64,000 bases of DNA from positions 62,001-126,000 of the forward strand of contig JAEESE010000011.1 in NCBI GenBank assembly GCA_016286165.1. The letters are read 5' to 3'. Under the pieces are notes generated by a model that did no database searches, was not told the origin of the DNA, and worked only from the letters and a program-made list of their open reading frames with translations. Every line of letters starts with the position of its first letter. Position 1 is the stretch's first letter. Position numbers and translations under genes: made by a program. The DNA is from Bacteroidaceae bacterium (lineage in GTDB: Bacteria; Bacteroidota; Bacteroidia; Bacteroidales; Bacteroidaceae). Shown here one piece after another: positions 17,155-25,653 of this stretch.

Positions 17155-19035
17155 ATGAAAGCATTACAGATTACTATATTGCTGGCCGTCATAGTTACCT
17201 TGCTGACAATACCAGCACAGGCCAAGGATAAGACCATCCTCCGCCCTGCTTTCAAGTCTTTAATAACATACGACCTCCTGCCCGTTAAGGTGGAGCTGAC
17301 CAAGAAAGCTACCATCGTTCATTTCTACATCAACTGCGCAAAAAACAGGGATTGGAGTATGGACGGTGCGCAGCTGAAGGCCGACGGACAGACGTTCGCC
17401 TGCCGGCAGGCGCGCATCATCACGCACGACGGCTCTGAGGTGCTGGTCGACGAGCCATTGGAGTTCGGCAAAAGGATTGAGAGGGACGCGCGCAAGGACT
17501 CCGTCATCCTCTGCTTCGACCCGTTGCCCAAGAGTGCCAAGACCTTTGATTATATAGAGTCTGATCAAGGTAACTCTTGGAAAATCTTCGGCATCCGTCT
17601 CGACAATAAGCTCTATCCCTCGCAACTGCCTCCCTATCAGCCACGGGAAGACGACGGGAAACCCCTGGAACCGATAGCCCTGAAGTACGGCGATGCAACA
17701 GCCACCATTACCATGCATGGCGACAGCATCAAGGGTTTTGGCTGGTTCGGAGATGTAAGCCGCGACTTTATAACAAACGAGGATAAGGTGGAAACAACGA
17801 AGACAGACACTACGCTTCGCTTTGTCCAACCCGCATATTCAACAGTACTCCCCCGGTTCACTGGCGCAAAGATAGAGCCCAATGCCCCTAGTGGTCAGTT
17901 CCCTATGTACCTGATTCCGGGCGAGACACTGACGCTCGACATCGACCGCACGGCCATTCTGGCCAGGCAGTATGATTTTGCAGCCGGAAAGCCCAGCGGT
18001 CGTGGTTACCGCGTTGGCGGAACGATTGGCGACCTGAACCAAGTCCTGCTGGAGCATCTTGACCAATACTTCTTCACGCTCCCCGCGATGCCGCGCTATG
18101 ACGAAGCGAAGGACTTCCCCGAGTGGCGCGAGAAGCTATGGCAGAACCTCGATACCCTGCGGCAGGGAGTGCTTCTGCGCTCAGACTACACTCGCAGGCA
18201 GAAGGGCTTCTTCGCGCTGATGACAGATTTGACGTATATGCGTGCCGTTTTAGAATACTATGATGTCCTTAAGTGGAGGTTCCAACTGACAAATCCCGAC
18301 AGCACCTTGGCGCACCTGACGAAGACCTATATCCTTGTAGACCCCCATGCCCGGGAGTTACAGTTCGGTCGCGACGGACGCAGTTTTTACTTCCCTCTCG
18401 AACCGGAATTATTGCCTTATTGGGAGGCCAATGGATTGGATCATGGTGAGGTGTATGAGATGACCAAAAACTTCGCCAAAGCAAAGGCCCTCGGAGAGAA
18501 GATGAAGAACATTGAAGTGCAGACCGACAGCGCCATTCAGTCCGTACATCCTTATTTCCAGCCCGTGCTTCGTGCTTTCAACGACAGTACGCGTGTCCTT
18601 GCGGAGCGGCTGCAGCGGGAGGCCAAGGATCGCATCATGACGGCTCCCGAGGTGCCTGCCGATCAGCTCCTACAAGCCATTGCAAAGCAGTATCCCGGTA
18701 AGGTCATTTTCTTCGACCTCTGGGCCACGTGGTGCGGTCCCTGCAAGAAAGGTATCGAGGCGATGGAACCTCTGAAGGAACAGATGAAGGACAAGGACGT
18801 AGTCTTCGTCTATCTCACTGACGGGTCCAGCCCTGTCGGAGCATGGAAGAACTATGTCCTCAAGATTCCCGGCCGGCACTACCGCATTGGCTCCCTGAGC
18901 GAGCTCCCCGCCATCACCGGCATCCCCCAGTATTATCTCTACGACCGCCAAGGCCAGCGCGTCTGGGAACAAACCGGTTTCGGAGATGAAACGCTGCAGG
19001 TCATTGAAACGGAGATAGGAAAAGCTTTGCAATAA
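17155..19035 (+). CDS. Exported thioredoxin-domain protein (TlpA-like)
   Basis: A signal peptide (ILLAVIVTLLTIPAQA) directs this 626-residue protein to the periplasm. Residues about 25-500 are a long region without a motif I recognise, of the kind found upstream of the redox domain in many Bacteroidetes TlpA-like proteins. The C-terminal 125 residues are a thioredoxin fold with the active site WCGPC (Cys527 and Cys530) in FFDLWATWCGPCKKG, and the cis-proline region ITGIPQYYLYD. It presumably reduces or isomerises disulfides of exported proteins. It is a single gene with its own promoter, so no pathway can be read from its neighbours. Confidence 0.85.
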   Translation: MKALQITILLAVIVTLLTIPAQAKDKTILRPAFKSLITYDLLPVKVELTKKATIVHFYINCAKNRDWSMDGAQLKADGQTFACRQARIITHDGSEVLVDEPLEFGKRIERDARKDSVILCFDPLPKSAKTFDYIESDQGNSWKIFGIRLDNKLYPSQLPPYQPREDDGKPLEPIALKYGDATATITMHGDSIKGFGWFGDVSRDFITNEDKVETTKTDTTLRFVQPAYSTVLPRFTGAKIEPNAPSGQFPMYLIPGETLTLDIDRTAILARQYDFAAGKPSGRGYRVGGTIGDLNQVLLEHLDQYFFTLPAMPRYDEAKDFPEWREKLWQNLDTLRQGVLLRSDYTRRQKGFFALMTDLTYMRAVLEYYDVLKWRFQLTNPDSTLAHLTKTYILVDPHARELQFGRDGRSFYFPLEPELLPYWEANGLDHGEVYEMTKNFAKAKALGEKMKNIEVQTDSAIQSVHPYFQPVLRAFNDSTRVLAERLQREAKDRIMTAPEVPADQLLQAIAKQYPGKVIFFDLWATWCGPCKKGIEAMEPLKEQMKDKDVVFVYLTDGSSPVGAWKNYVLKIPGRHYRIGSLSELPAITGIPQYYLYDRQGQRVWEQTGFGDETLQVIETEIGKALQ

Positions 19036-19079
19036 GATAAAAAGAGTTAGGTTCCCGCGCGTAAAAGGAAAAATATTCC

Positions 19080-19087
19080 TACCTTTG
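19080..19087 (+). promoter_or_regulatory. -7 box upstream of the hexonate operon
   Basis: TACCTTTG matches TAnnTTTG and precedes the dehydrogenase start by about 80 bases. No TTTG stands at the expected upstream distance. The long leader could hold regulatory structure, but none is obvious. Confidence 0.5.
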
Positions 19088-19168
19088 CAGGAGAAATCCC
19101 ACAGGTTTCACCATCACCCCTTTGAGAGTTAATTGAGAAGAGAACGTTTATTTAAGCTTCAAGATATA

Positions 19169-20185
19169 ATGAAAGCATTACAGATTTCTGATATTCACAA
19201 TTTGGAGGTCATTGACCTTCCTATGCCGGAGCCCGCTGCCGACGAGGTGCTTTTACGCATCAGCTATGTCGGCTTCTGCGGTTCCGACCTCAACACGTAC
19301 CGCGGCCGCAATGCACTGGCTCTGAAGCCAGTCATCCCAGGTCATGAGATTAGTGCCATCGTAGAAAGGGTAGGCGAGGGCGTACCTGCTGATTTGCAGG
19401 CAGGACAGCTTGTCACCGTTGATCCTTACACCGCTTGCGGCAACTGCCCCAGTTGTCGCCGTCGTCGGTTTAATGCGTGCCAGCACAACGAGACTCTTGG
19501 CGTGCAGCGCCACGGTGCCATGCGCGAATACATTTGTGTGCCTTGGCAGAAGGTTATTCCTGCAGAAGGACTTGCGCCGCAGGACATCGCGCTGATTGAG
19601 CCTATGAGTGTGGGCTTCCATGCTGTTGATCGCGGTCAGGTGACCGATGCCGACACGGTGCTGGTTATCGGCTGCGGCATGATTGGCGTGGGTGCTATCG
19701 TTCGGGCCAGCCTGCGCGGCGCTACGGTCATCGCCATGGACCTTGACGACGAGAAACTGGCGTTGGCGCGTGAACTCGGTGCTACAGCCACCGTCAACAG
19801 CGGCACAGAGGATGTACATGCTTGCCTGCAGGAACTGACGAATGGTGCGGGCCCCGACGTGGTCATCGAGGCTGTGGGTGCAACACCTACTTATAATTGT
19901 GCCGTCAACGAAGTGGCCTTCACAGGTCGTATCGTCTGCATCGGCTATGCTCCCGGCGATGTGCCTCTGCCCACCCGTTTCTTCGTGCAGAAGGAATTGG
20001 ACATCCGCGGTTCGCGCAACGCCCTGCCCGATGACTTCCGTGCCGTAATCCGTTACTTGCGTCGTGGCACCTGTCCCACCGCTCGCCTTATATCGGGCAT
20101 TGTTAAGCCTGAAGAGGCCGCACAGGCTATGGCCGCATGGGATGCCGCTCCAGGCAAAGTGTTCCGCATTTTAGTGAATTTTTAA
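19169..20185 (+). CDS. Zinc-dependent alcohol dehydrogenase, LgoD-like (L-galactonate 5-dehydrogenase candidate)
   Basis: This is a medium-chain dehydrogenase of 338 residues, numbered from the ATG at 19169; a TTG at 19133 would add 12 residues. Catalytic zinc ligands are the Cys in VGFCGSD and the His in PGHEI. Structural zinc cysteines lie in CGNCPSCRRRRFNAC. The NAD-binding glycine motif is VIGCGMIGVGA. Near the C-terminus the string GSRNALPDDF resembles E. coli LgoD (GSRNATPEDF, from memory). With uxaB and uxaA in the same operon, conversion of L-galactonate to D-tagaturonate is a sensible role, but other polyol or sugar-acid substrates remain possible. Confidence 0.8.
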   Translation: MKALQISDIHNLEVIDLPMPEPAADEVLLRISYVGFCGSDLNTYRGRNALALKPVIPGHEISAIVERVGEGVPADLQAGQLVTVDPYTACGNCPSCRRRRFNACQHNETLGVQRHGAMREYICVPWQKVIPAEGLAPQDIALIEPMSVGFHAVDRGQVTDADTVLVIGCGMIGVGAIVRASLRGATVIAMDLDDEKLALARELGATATVNSGTEDVHACLQELTNGAGPDVVIEAVGATPTYNCAVNEVAFTGRIVCIGYAPGDVPLPTRFFVQKELDIRGSRNALPDDFRAVIRYLRRGTCPTARLISGIVKPEEAAQAMAAWDAAPGKVFRILVNF

Positions 20186-20187
20186 TT

Positions 20188-20296
20188 GTCGTAATAACGA
20201 AATAATGTGATAACGTGATAACGTGATAACGAAATAACGTTATAACGGGATTACGTGATAACGAAACAACGAATCAACGAAACAACGAAATAACGA
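20188..20296 (+). repeat. ATAACG-word repeat between dehydrogenase and uxaB
   Basis: About 105 bases consist of repeated 7-9-base words: GTGATAACG, GAAATAACG, GAAACAACG. They occupy the whole gap between two co-directional genes. No other structure is seen. This is a different word from the GTGAAAA repeats elsewhere but has the same style. Confidence 0.8.
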
Positions 20297-20302
20297 AAGA
20301 TT

Positions 20303-21784
20303 ATGCAAGAACTCAACAGCACAACCGCTCCCAAGACCATCCGCCCCGAGCGCATCATACAGTTTGGCGAAGGCAACTTCCTCCGCGCTTTTATAGATTG
20401 GATTGTTTGGCAGATGGATAAGAAAACAGATTTCGATGCCTCTGTCGTTATCGTCCAACCCATCGCCCAAGGTATGGCCGAGCGTCTGCAGGCACAGGAC
20501 TGCCTATATCACGTGAACCTGCAAGGGCTCATCGACGGTCAGGCCGTCAACTCGCTTGAGATGATCGACAGCGTCAGCCGCACCGTGAATCCGTATGCCG
20601 ACCATGCAGCGTTCCTGGCATTAGCTTCGCTGCCCGACGTGCGTTTTGTCATCTCAAACACCACCGAGGCTGGCATCGCTTTCGACCCTGCTTGTCGCTT
20701 GAACGACGCTCCGCCTTCCTCGTATCCTGGCAAGCTTACTCAGCTGCTCTATCACCGCTTCCGTGCCTTCAATGGTGACCCCGCCAAAGGACTTATCATC
20801 ATGCCTTGCGAGCTCATCTTCCAAAACGGCCATCACCTCGTGGATTGTATTCGCAAGTACATCGAGCTTTGGAAGGAAGACTTGGGCGCTGACTTCGAGG
20901 CGTTCCGCCAATGGTTTGAGCAGTCGTGTTATGTCTGTGCAACGCTTGTGGACCGCATCGTCCCCGGCTTCCCGCGCAAGGATATCGACGCTATCCAGCA
21001 GAAAGTGGGTTATGCTGATCAGATGGTCGTTCAGGCTGAGGCTTTCCACCTCTGGGTTATCGAGACGGCTCCCAACCTGCCTATCGAGCAGTTGGCACAG
21101 GAGTTCCCTGCCGATAAGGCCGGTTTGCACGTCATCTTCACCCACGACGAGTCGCCCTACCACGAGCGTAAGGTGACGCTCTTGAACGGTCCGCACACCG
21201 TACTCTCGCCTGTCGCCTTCCTCGCCGGTCTGAACATCGTGCGTGATGCCTGCCAGCATGAAGTGATCGGTCCCTTCGTGCGCCGTGTGATGTACGAGGA
21301 GCTGTTGCCGACCTTGAACCTCCCCGAGGATGAGTTGCGCCGCTTCGCCGACGATGTGATGGAGCGCTTCTGCAACCCCTTCGTCGATCACCAACTCACG
21401 AGCATCATGCTCAACTCGTTCCCGAAGTTCCAGACGCGTGACCTGCCCGGTCTGAAGACCTATCTTGAACGCAAGGGTACATTGCCAAAGGGCATTGTCC
21501 TCGGCCTTGCCGCCATCTGCGTCTATTATCGTGGAGGCGAACGACCTGACGGCACGGCCATTCAACCTAACGATGACCCGCGTATCATGCAGCTGCTTGC
21601 AGAGCTGTGGCAGACGGGCGACACCCGCAAAGTGGCCGAGGGCGTTCTCGCTGCCAAGGACCTCATCTGGCACGAGCACGGCGACCTCAATACCATCCCC
21701 GGCCTCACCGACATCCTCACGCAGAGCATCGACAGCATCCTGGAGTGTGGAATGATGGAGACCGTTAGGCGGTTGATGGCTTAG
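20303..21784 (+). CDS. uxaB: Tagaturonate reductase (altronate oxidoreductase)
   Basis: This cytoplasmic NADH-dependent enzyme reduces D-tagaturonate to D-altronate in the hexuronate pathway. It belongs to the mannitol dehydrogenase family. The N-terminal Rossmann signature is IIQFGEGNFLRAFIDW, and the conserved block AGLNIVRDACQHEVIGPFVR lies in the C-terminal domain. The length of 493 matches UxaB. It sits between the LgoD-like dehydrogenase and, two genes on, the altronate dehydratase that consumes its product. Confidence 0.93.
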   Translation: MQELNSTTAPKTIRPERIIQFGEGNFLRAFIDWIVWQMDKKTDFDASVVIVQPIAQGMAERLQAQDCLYHVNLQGLIDGQAVNSLEMIDSVSRTVNPYADHAAFLALASLPDVRFVISNTTEAGIAFDPACRLNDAPPSSYPGKLTQLLYHRFRAFNGDPAKGLIIMPCELIFQNGHHLVDCIRKYIELWKEDLGADFEAFRQWFEQSCYVCATLVDRIVPGFPRKDIDAIQQKVGYADQMVVQAEAFHLWVIETAPNLPIEQLAQEFPADKAGLHVIFTHDESPYHERKVTLLNGPHTVLSPVAFLAGLNIVRDACQHEVIGPFVRRVMYEELLPTLNLPEDELRRFADDVMERFCNPFVDHQLTSIMLNSFPKFQTRDLPGLKTYLERKGTLPKGIVLGLAAICVYYRGGERPDGTAIQPNDDPRIMQLLAELWQTGDTRKVAEGVLAAKDLIWHEHGDLNTIPGLTDILTQSIDSILECGMMETVRRLMA

Positions 21785-21824
21785 TCAGGCTCCTCATCAC
21801 AAACTAAAGAACCATTCAAACATC

Positions 21825-24773
21825 ATGAGATATTTAAAGTTTATTGTGCTCGGGGTTGTGCTGTCGTGCAGCCTGCCGCTGTTTGCTAAAGTGGCCTATC
21901 AGAGTGCCAACGTCCGTTTCACCCTCATTGACGAGGGTACGGTGCGTTTGGAGTATGCCCCCGATGGGAAGTTTGTGGATAATAAGAGCTTTATGGCCGT
22001 TATCCGCGAGTACCCTGACGTTCCATACACCATTAAGGACAACAGCAAGCAGGTGGTGATCACAACAGCAAAACTGAAACTGGTGTACAAGAAAGGTACA
22101 GGTCCTCTTAGTGCCGACAACTTGACTATCAGCAGCACGAAGGCGATTTCCACCCCGTTTGTGTGGAAGCCCGGGACTCCGCAAAAGGGAAACCTGAAAG
22201 GAACCTATCGCACCTTGGACGGCTACGACGGAGCAGAATATCAGTATGCAAACCCCAAACATGATATGCCCATCGAGGACGGCATCCTTGCTACCGACGG
22301 CTGGACGTTTATTGACGACAGCAAGCGTTTGCTTTTCGATGGCGACAAGGATTGGGAATGGGTCACAGAGCGCAAGAGTGCAGAAGGGGCACAAGACTGG
22401 TATTTCATGGCTTATGGTCACGACTACAAGAGCGCACTGCTCTCCTATACCAAATTCGCAGGCAAGGTTCCCCTTCCCCCGCGCTATGCCTTCGGTTACT
22501 GGTGGAGCCGCTATTGGAGCTACAGCGACCAGGATTTCCGCAACCTCATAGCCGGCTTCCGACAGCTGGACCTGCCGCTTGACGTGCTCGTCATAGATAT
22601 GGACTGGCATCCCATCAGTCCCGAGGTTGGCGGCGGATGGACGGGCTGGGACTGGAACGAACGTCTGTTTCCGGACTACAAGAAGTTCCTTAAATATCTC
22701 GACGAACAAGGTGTGAAGGCCACTATGAACCTTCATCCAGCCGATGGCGTGCGTCCTTATGAGAAGAAATATAAGGAATTCATGCAGCGCTTAGGCAAGG
22801 ACGATGGCAAGACCTACGAGTGGCTGGGCTCTGACAAGCGTTACGTGAAAGCCCTTTTCGACACATATCTTCATCCTTATATGGACGAAGGTGTTGACTT
22901 CTGGTGGCTCGATTGGCAGCAGTGGGAAAAAGACCGTGCCATAAAGAGTCTGGATAATGTGTTCTGGTGCAATTACATCTGGTTTTCGGACATGGAACAC
23001 AACGGCCAGAAGCGTCCTATGCTCTATCATCGTTGGGGCGGACTGGGCAACCACCGTTACCAAATCGGCTTCTCGGGCGATTCCTACATCACTTGGAAGA
23101 GCCTGAAGTTCCTGCCCTATTTCAATGCCACCGCTTCCAACGTGCTCTATGGCTACTGGAGCCACGACATAGGCGGGCACCAGAGTCTGAAGCACGGCAC
23201 ACCTGTTGAGCCGCAACTCTATACCCGTGCCATGCAGATGGGACAGTACTTGCCCATTATACGTTCGCATAGCACTAAGGATCCCAGCCTTAACAAGGAG
23301 CCTTGGGCCTTTGATCAGACAACGCAGCAAAGGCTTGTCAACGTCATCAACGGCCGTTACGCGCTTGTACCTTATATCTATACCATGGCACGCAGGACCT
23401 ACGAAACGGGTATCTCGCTATGCCGCCCCCTCTACTACGACAGTCCCGAGGCCAAGGAGGCTTACGAATACAACGAGGAATATATGTTTGGCGACAATAT
23501 GCTCATAGCCCCCATCACCGATGAGGTGGATAAAGAGAGTGGTTATGCTACTGTTAAGCTATGGCTCCCTGCCGGTGAATGGTTGGAATATGAGACCGGT
23601 GAGATGCTTCACGGCGGCAAAACATACGAGCGCAGTTTCACGATGGACGAATATCCGGTTTATGTTAAAGCTGGCAGTATCCTGCCTTATTATGGAAAAC
23701 TGAAGAACCTCTCAGGCACGGAACAGGCTGTTACGGTCCGTGTCTTCCCCGGTCAGGACAAGGGCGAGTTCCAACTCTATGAAGACAATGGTGAGGATAA
23801 GAACTATGTTACGGAATATGCCGTCACACCGCTTTCGTACGTTCGTCAGGATGGCAAACTGAAAGTGACGATAGGTGCACGCACGGGACAATACAAGGAT
23901 ATGCCGGCTCAACGGCGGTACTCCGTGGCGCTCCCTTGTCAGAAGGCTCCCCTGAGTGTGACGTCGCAAGGCAAGCAGCTGCCCTTCACCTACGATGGAA
24001 TGAATCTTGAAACCACCATTGACCTTGGCATGGTCAACTGCGCCACTGGTACGGACATAGAGATAGAAATGCCTCAGGAGTCAAGCCTCACAGATGGCTT
24101 AAAGGCTCAGTTCCGTCACATCCAGACCGTCGTTCACGACTTCAAGCAACACGAAGCCGGTATGGTTTATACTGAAGACTTCGGATTCTTGGAAGCCGCA
24201 CCGCTGCGCCTTTCCTATCATCCCGAGAAGCAGGATGAGACGCTCAGCACTTTCCGCGAGAAATACCAGCGTATTTCCCAAGTGCTCATTGGTCAGATGG
24301 GCATCGCCGATAATTACCAGCGTGCCGTGCAGCTTCTTAACACAAAGAACGTACTCGCAGATGTTGATGCAACCGCTTTCCAAGCAAACGGCAAGACGGG
24401 TTTCAGTATCCGCTTCTTCAACAATAAAACGCTCACAGGCAATGCGGTTGCCACGGCTCATTTTGAGAAGATGGACGCTTTCTGGAGTCAGAACCCATGC
24501 GATGGCGTTACGGCCGACGGCTGGAGCCTGATAGCAGAGAGTGAGTTCACAACTCCTGAGGCTGGCGAGTTCATCTTCCACATTGCTGGCGACGACGGCT
24601 ACCGTCTTTTCGTCGACGGCAAACAGCTTTGTGCTGATTGGGGCGACCACTCCGAGACATCGCGCATCGCTACTCTCAAGACAACCAAGGATCAGAAGCA
24701 CTCGATTCGCATTGAATACTACGACAACGAGTACAACGGCAACTTACGCCTGAAGGTGATGACCGTTAAGTGA
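21825..24773 (+). CDS. Exported GH31 glycoside hydrolase with C-terminal PA14 domain
   Basis: A signal peptide (FIVLGVVLSCSLPLFAKV) precedes an N-terminal beta-sandwich (about residues 25-200) and the GH31 barrel (about 210-590). The nucleophile is Asp363 in FWWLDWQQW, and the acid/base is Asp419 in FSGDSYITW. C-terminal beta-domains follow, and residues about 850-982 form a PA14-like lectin domain (GEFIFHIAGDDGYRLFVDGK). GH31 enzymes in Bacteroidetes cleave alpha-xylosides, alpha-glucosides or alpha-galactosides; PA14-bearing members are often alpha-xylosidases, but the substrate cannot be fixed here. It lies inside the uxaB-uxaA operon, so its sugar may be released together with an acidic sugar. 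Confidence 0.88.
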   Translation: MRYLKFIVLGVVLSCSLPLFAKVAYQSANVRFTLIDEGTVRLEYAPDGKFVDNKSFMAVIREYPDVPYTIKDNSKQVVITTAKLKLVYKKGTGPLSADNLTISSTKAISTPFVWKPGTPQKGNLKGTYRTLDGYDGAEYQYANPKHDMPIEDGILATDGWTFIDDSKRLLFDGDKDWEWVTERKSAEGAQDWYFMAYGHDYKSALLSYTKFAGKVPLPPRYAFGYWWSRYWSYSDQDFRNLIAGFRQLDLPLDVLVIDMDWHPISPEVGGGWTGWDWNERLFPDYKKFLKYLDEQGVKATMNLHPADGVRPYEKKYKEFMQRLGKDDGKTYEWLGSDKRYVKALFDTYLHPYMDEGVDFWWLDWQQWEKDRAIKSLDNVFWCNYIWFSDMEHNGQKRPMLYHRWGGLGNHRYQIGFSGDSYITWKSLKFLPYFNATASNVLYGYWSHDIGGHQSLKHGTPVEPQLYTRAMQMGQYLPIIRSHSTKDPSLNKEPWAFDQTTQQRLVNVINGRYALVPYIYTMARRTYETGISLCRPLYYDSPEAKEAYEYNEEYMFGDNMLIAPITDEVDKESGYATVKLWLPAGEWLEYETGEMLHGGKTYERSFTMDEYPVYVKAGSILPYYGKLKNLSGTEQAVTVRVFPGQDKGEFQLYEDNGEDKNYVTEYAVTPLSYVRQDGKLKVTIGARTGQYKDMPAQRRYSVALPCQKAPLSVTSQGKQLPFTYDGMNLETTIDLGMVNCATGTDIEIEMPQESSLTDGLKAQFRHIQTVVHDFKQHEAGMVYTEDFGFLEAAPLRLSYHPEKQDETLSTFREKYQRISQVLIGQMGIADNYQRAVQLLNTKNVLADVDATAFQANGKTGFSIRFFNNKTLTGNAVATAHFEKMDAFWSQNPCDGVTADGWSLIAESEFTTPEAGEFIFHIAGDDGYRLFVDGKQLCADWGDHSETSRIATLKTTKDQKHSIRIEYYDNEYNGNLRLKVMTVK

Positions 24774-24797
24774 AATTGATTATTGACTTCAAAGACA

Positions 24798-25637
24798 ATG
24801 ATACGTACACTTTTGCTCTTGCTTACCGCGGTCCTCTGCGGTTTAGGATGGAGCAGCAGCGATGGGGCTCTGTCGGTTGCCGCGCCTCAACCGGTAAAGG
24901 ATAGCATCGGGGTACCCGACGGCTATCGTCTCGTCTGGCACGATGAGTTCGAGCAGGGCACGGTACTCAACGCCGAGGACTGGACCCATGAAGTATGGGG
25001 AAAGGGATTCGTGAACAACGAATTGCAGGATTATGTCAACCACAAGACACCTGGCGGTAAGTTGGTTACCGAGGTCAAGAAAGGCCGATTGTTGATTCAT
25101 TGTGTCAAGGAGAACGGAAAGATTTACTCGGGTCGCGTGTATGCCAAGGTACACGAAGGATGGCAGTACGGTTACTTTGAGGCAAGCATCAAACTGCCCA
25201 AGGGCCGTGGTACATGGCCGGCGTTCTGGATGATGCCCGTCAACTTCCGCTCTTGGCCGGCCGACGGCGAGATTGATATCATGGAGGAGGTAGGCTATCA
25301 CCCCAACTATGTATCATCGAGTCTCCATGCCAATGCCCATGTTCACAGCAATGGCACACAGGTCACACACGAAATGTTGTGCGAAGGGGCCGAGAACGGC
25401 TTTCACACCTATGCCATGCTATGGACAGCACAAAATATCACCACATACGTCGATGGCCGCCTCCAACTGAGCTATGACAACCGAGGCCTGGGGCGTGATG
25501 ACTGGCCTTACGACAATCCCTTCTACGTAATCTTCAATCTTGCCTGGGGCGGCAACTGGGGCGGCTCACAGGGAGTGGATGAACGTGCCTTGCCAGCCAC
25601 GATGGAAGTGGAATATGTCCGTGTTTTCCAGAAGTAA
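24798..25637 (+). CDS. Exported GH16 endo-beta-glucanase (laminarinase-like)
   Basis: The ATG at 24798 is followed by a signal peptide (TLLLLLTAVLCGLGW). The catalytic jelly roll begins YRLVWHDEFEQG and contains the GH16 signature GEIDIMEEVG, with nucleophile Glu158, assisting Asp160 and acid/base Glu163. The tryptophan-rich end NLAWGGNWGGSQGVDE is typical of the beta-1,3(4)-glucanase subfamily. The 279-residue chain is a single-domain enzyme. It is placed between the GH31 and uxaA genes, so it is co-expressed with sugar-acid catabolism. Specificity for laminarin or mixed-linkage glucan is inferred. Confidence 0.9.
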   Translation: MIRTLLLLLTAVLCGLGWSSSDGALSVAAPQPVKDSIGVPDGYRLVWHDEFEQGTVLNAEDWTHEVWGKGFVNNELQDYVNHKTPGGKLVTEVKKGRLLIHCVKENGKIYSGRVYAKVHEGWQYGYFEASIKLPKGRGTWPAFWMMPVNFRSWPADGEIDIMEEVGYHPNYVSSSLHANAHVHSNGTQVTHEMLCEGAENGFHTYAMLWTAQNITTYVDGRLQLSYDNRGLGRDDWPYDNPFYVIFNLAWGGNWGGSQGVDERALPATMEVEYVRVFQK

Positions 25638-25653
25638 ATAAGACCAACATACT

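Noticed and set aside
19021..19168. Riboswitch in the leader of the dehydrogenase operon
   Set aside because: The leader is about 80 bases with no stable conserved structure or expression platform that I can recognise.
20654..21679. 341-codon open frame antisense to uxaB
   Set aside because: Lies entirely within the conserved uxaB frame on the other strand; its composition is that of a codon shadow and it has no promoter or domain.
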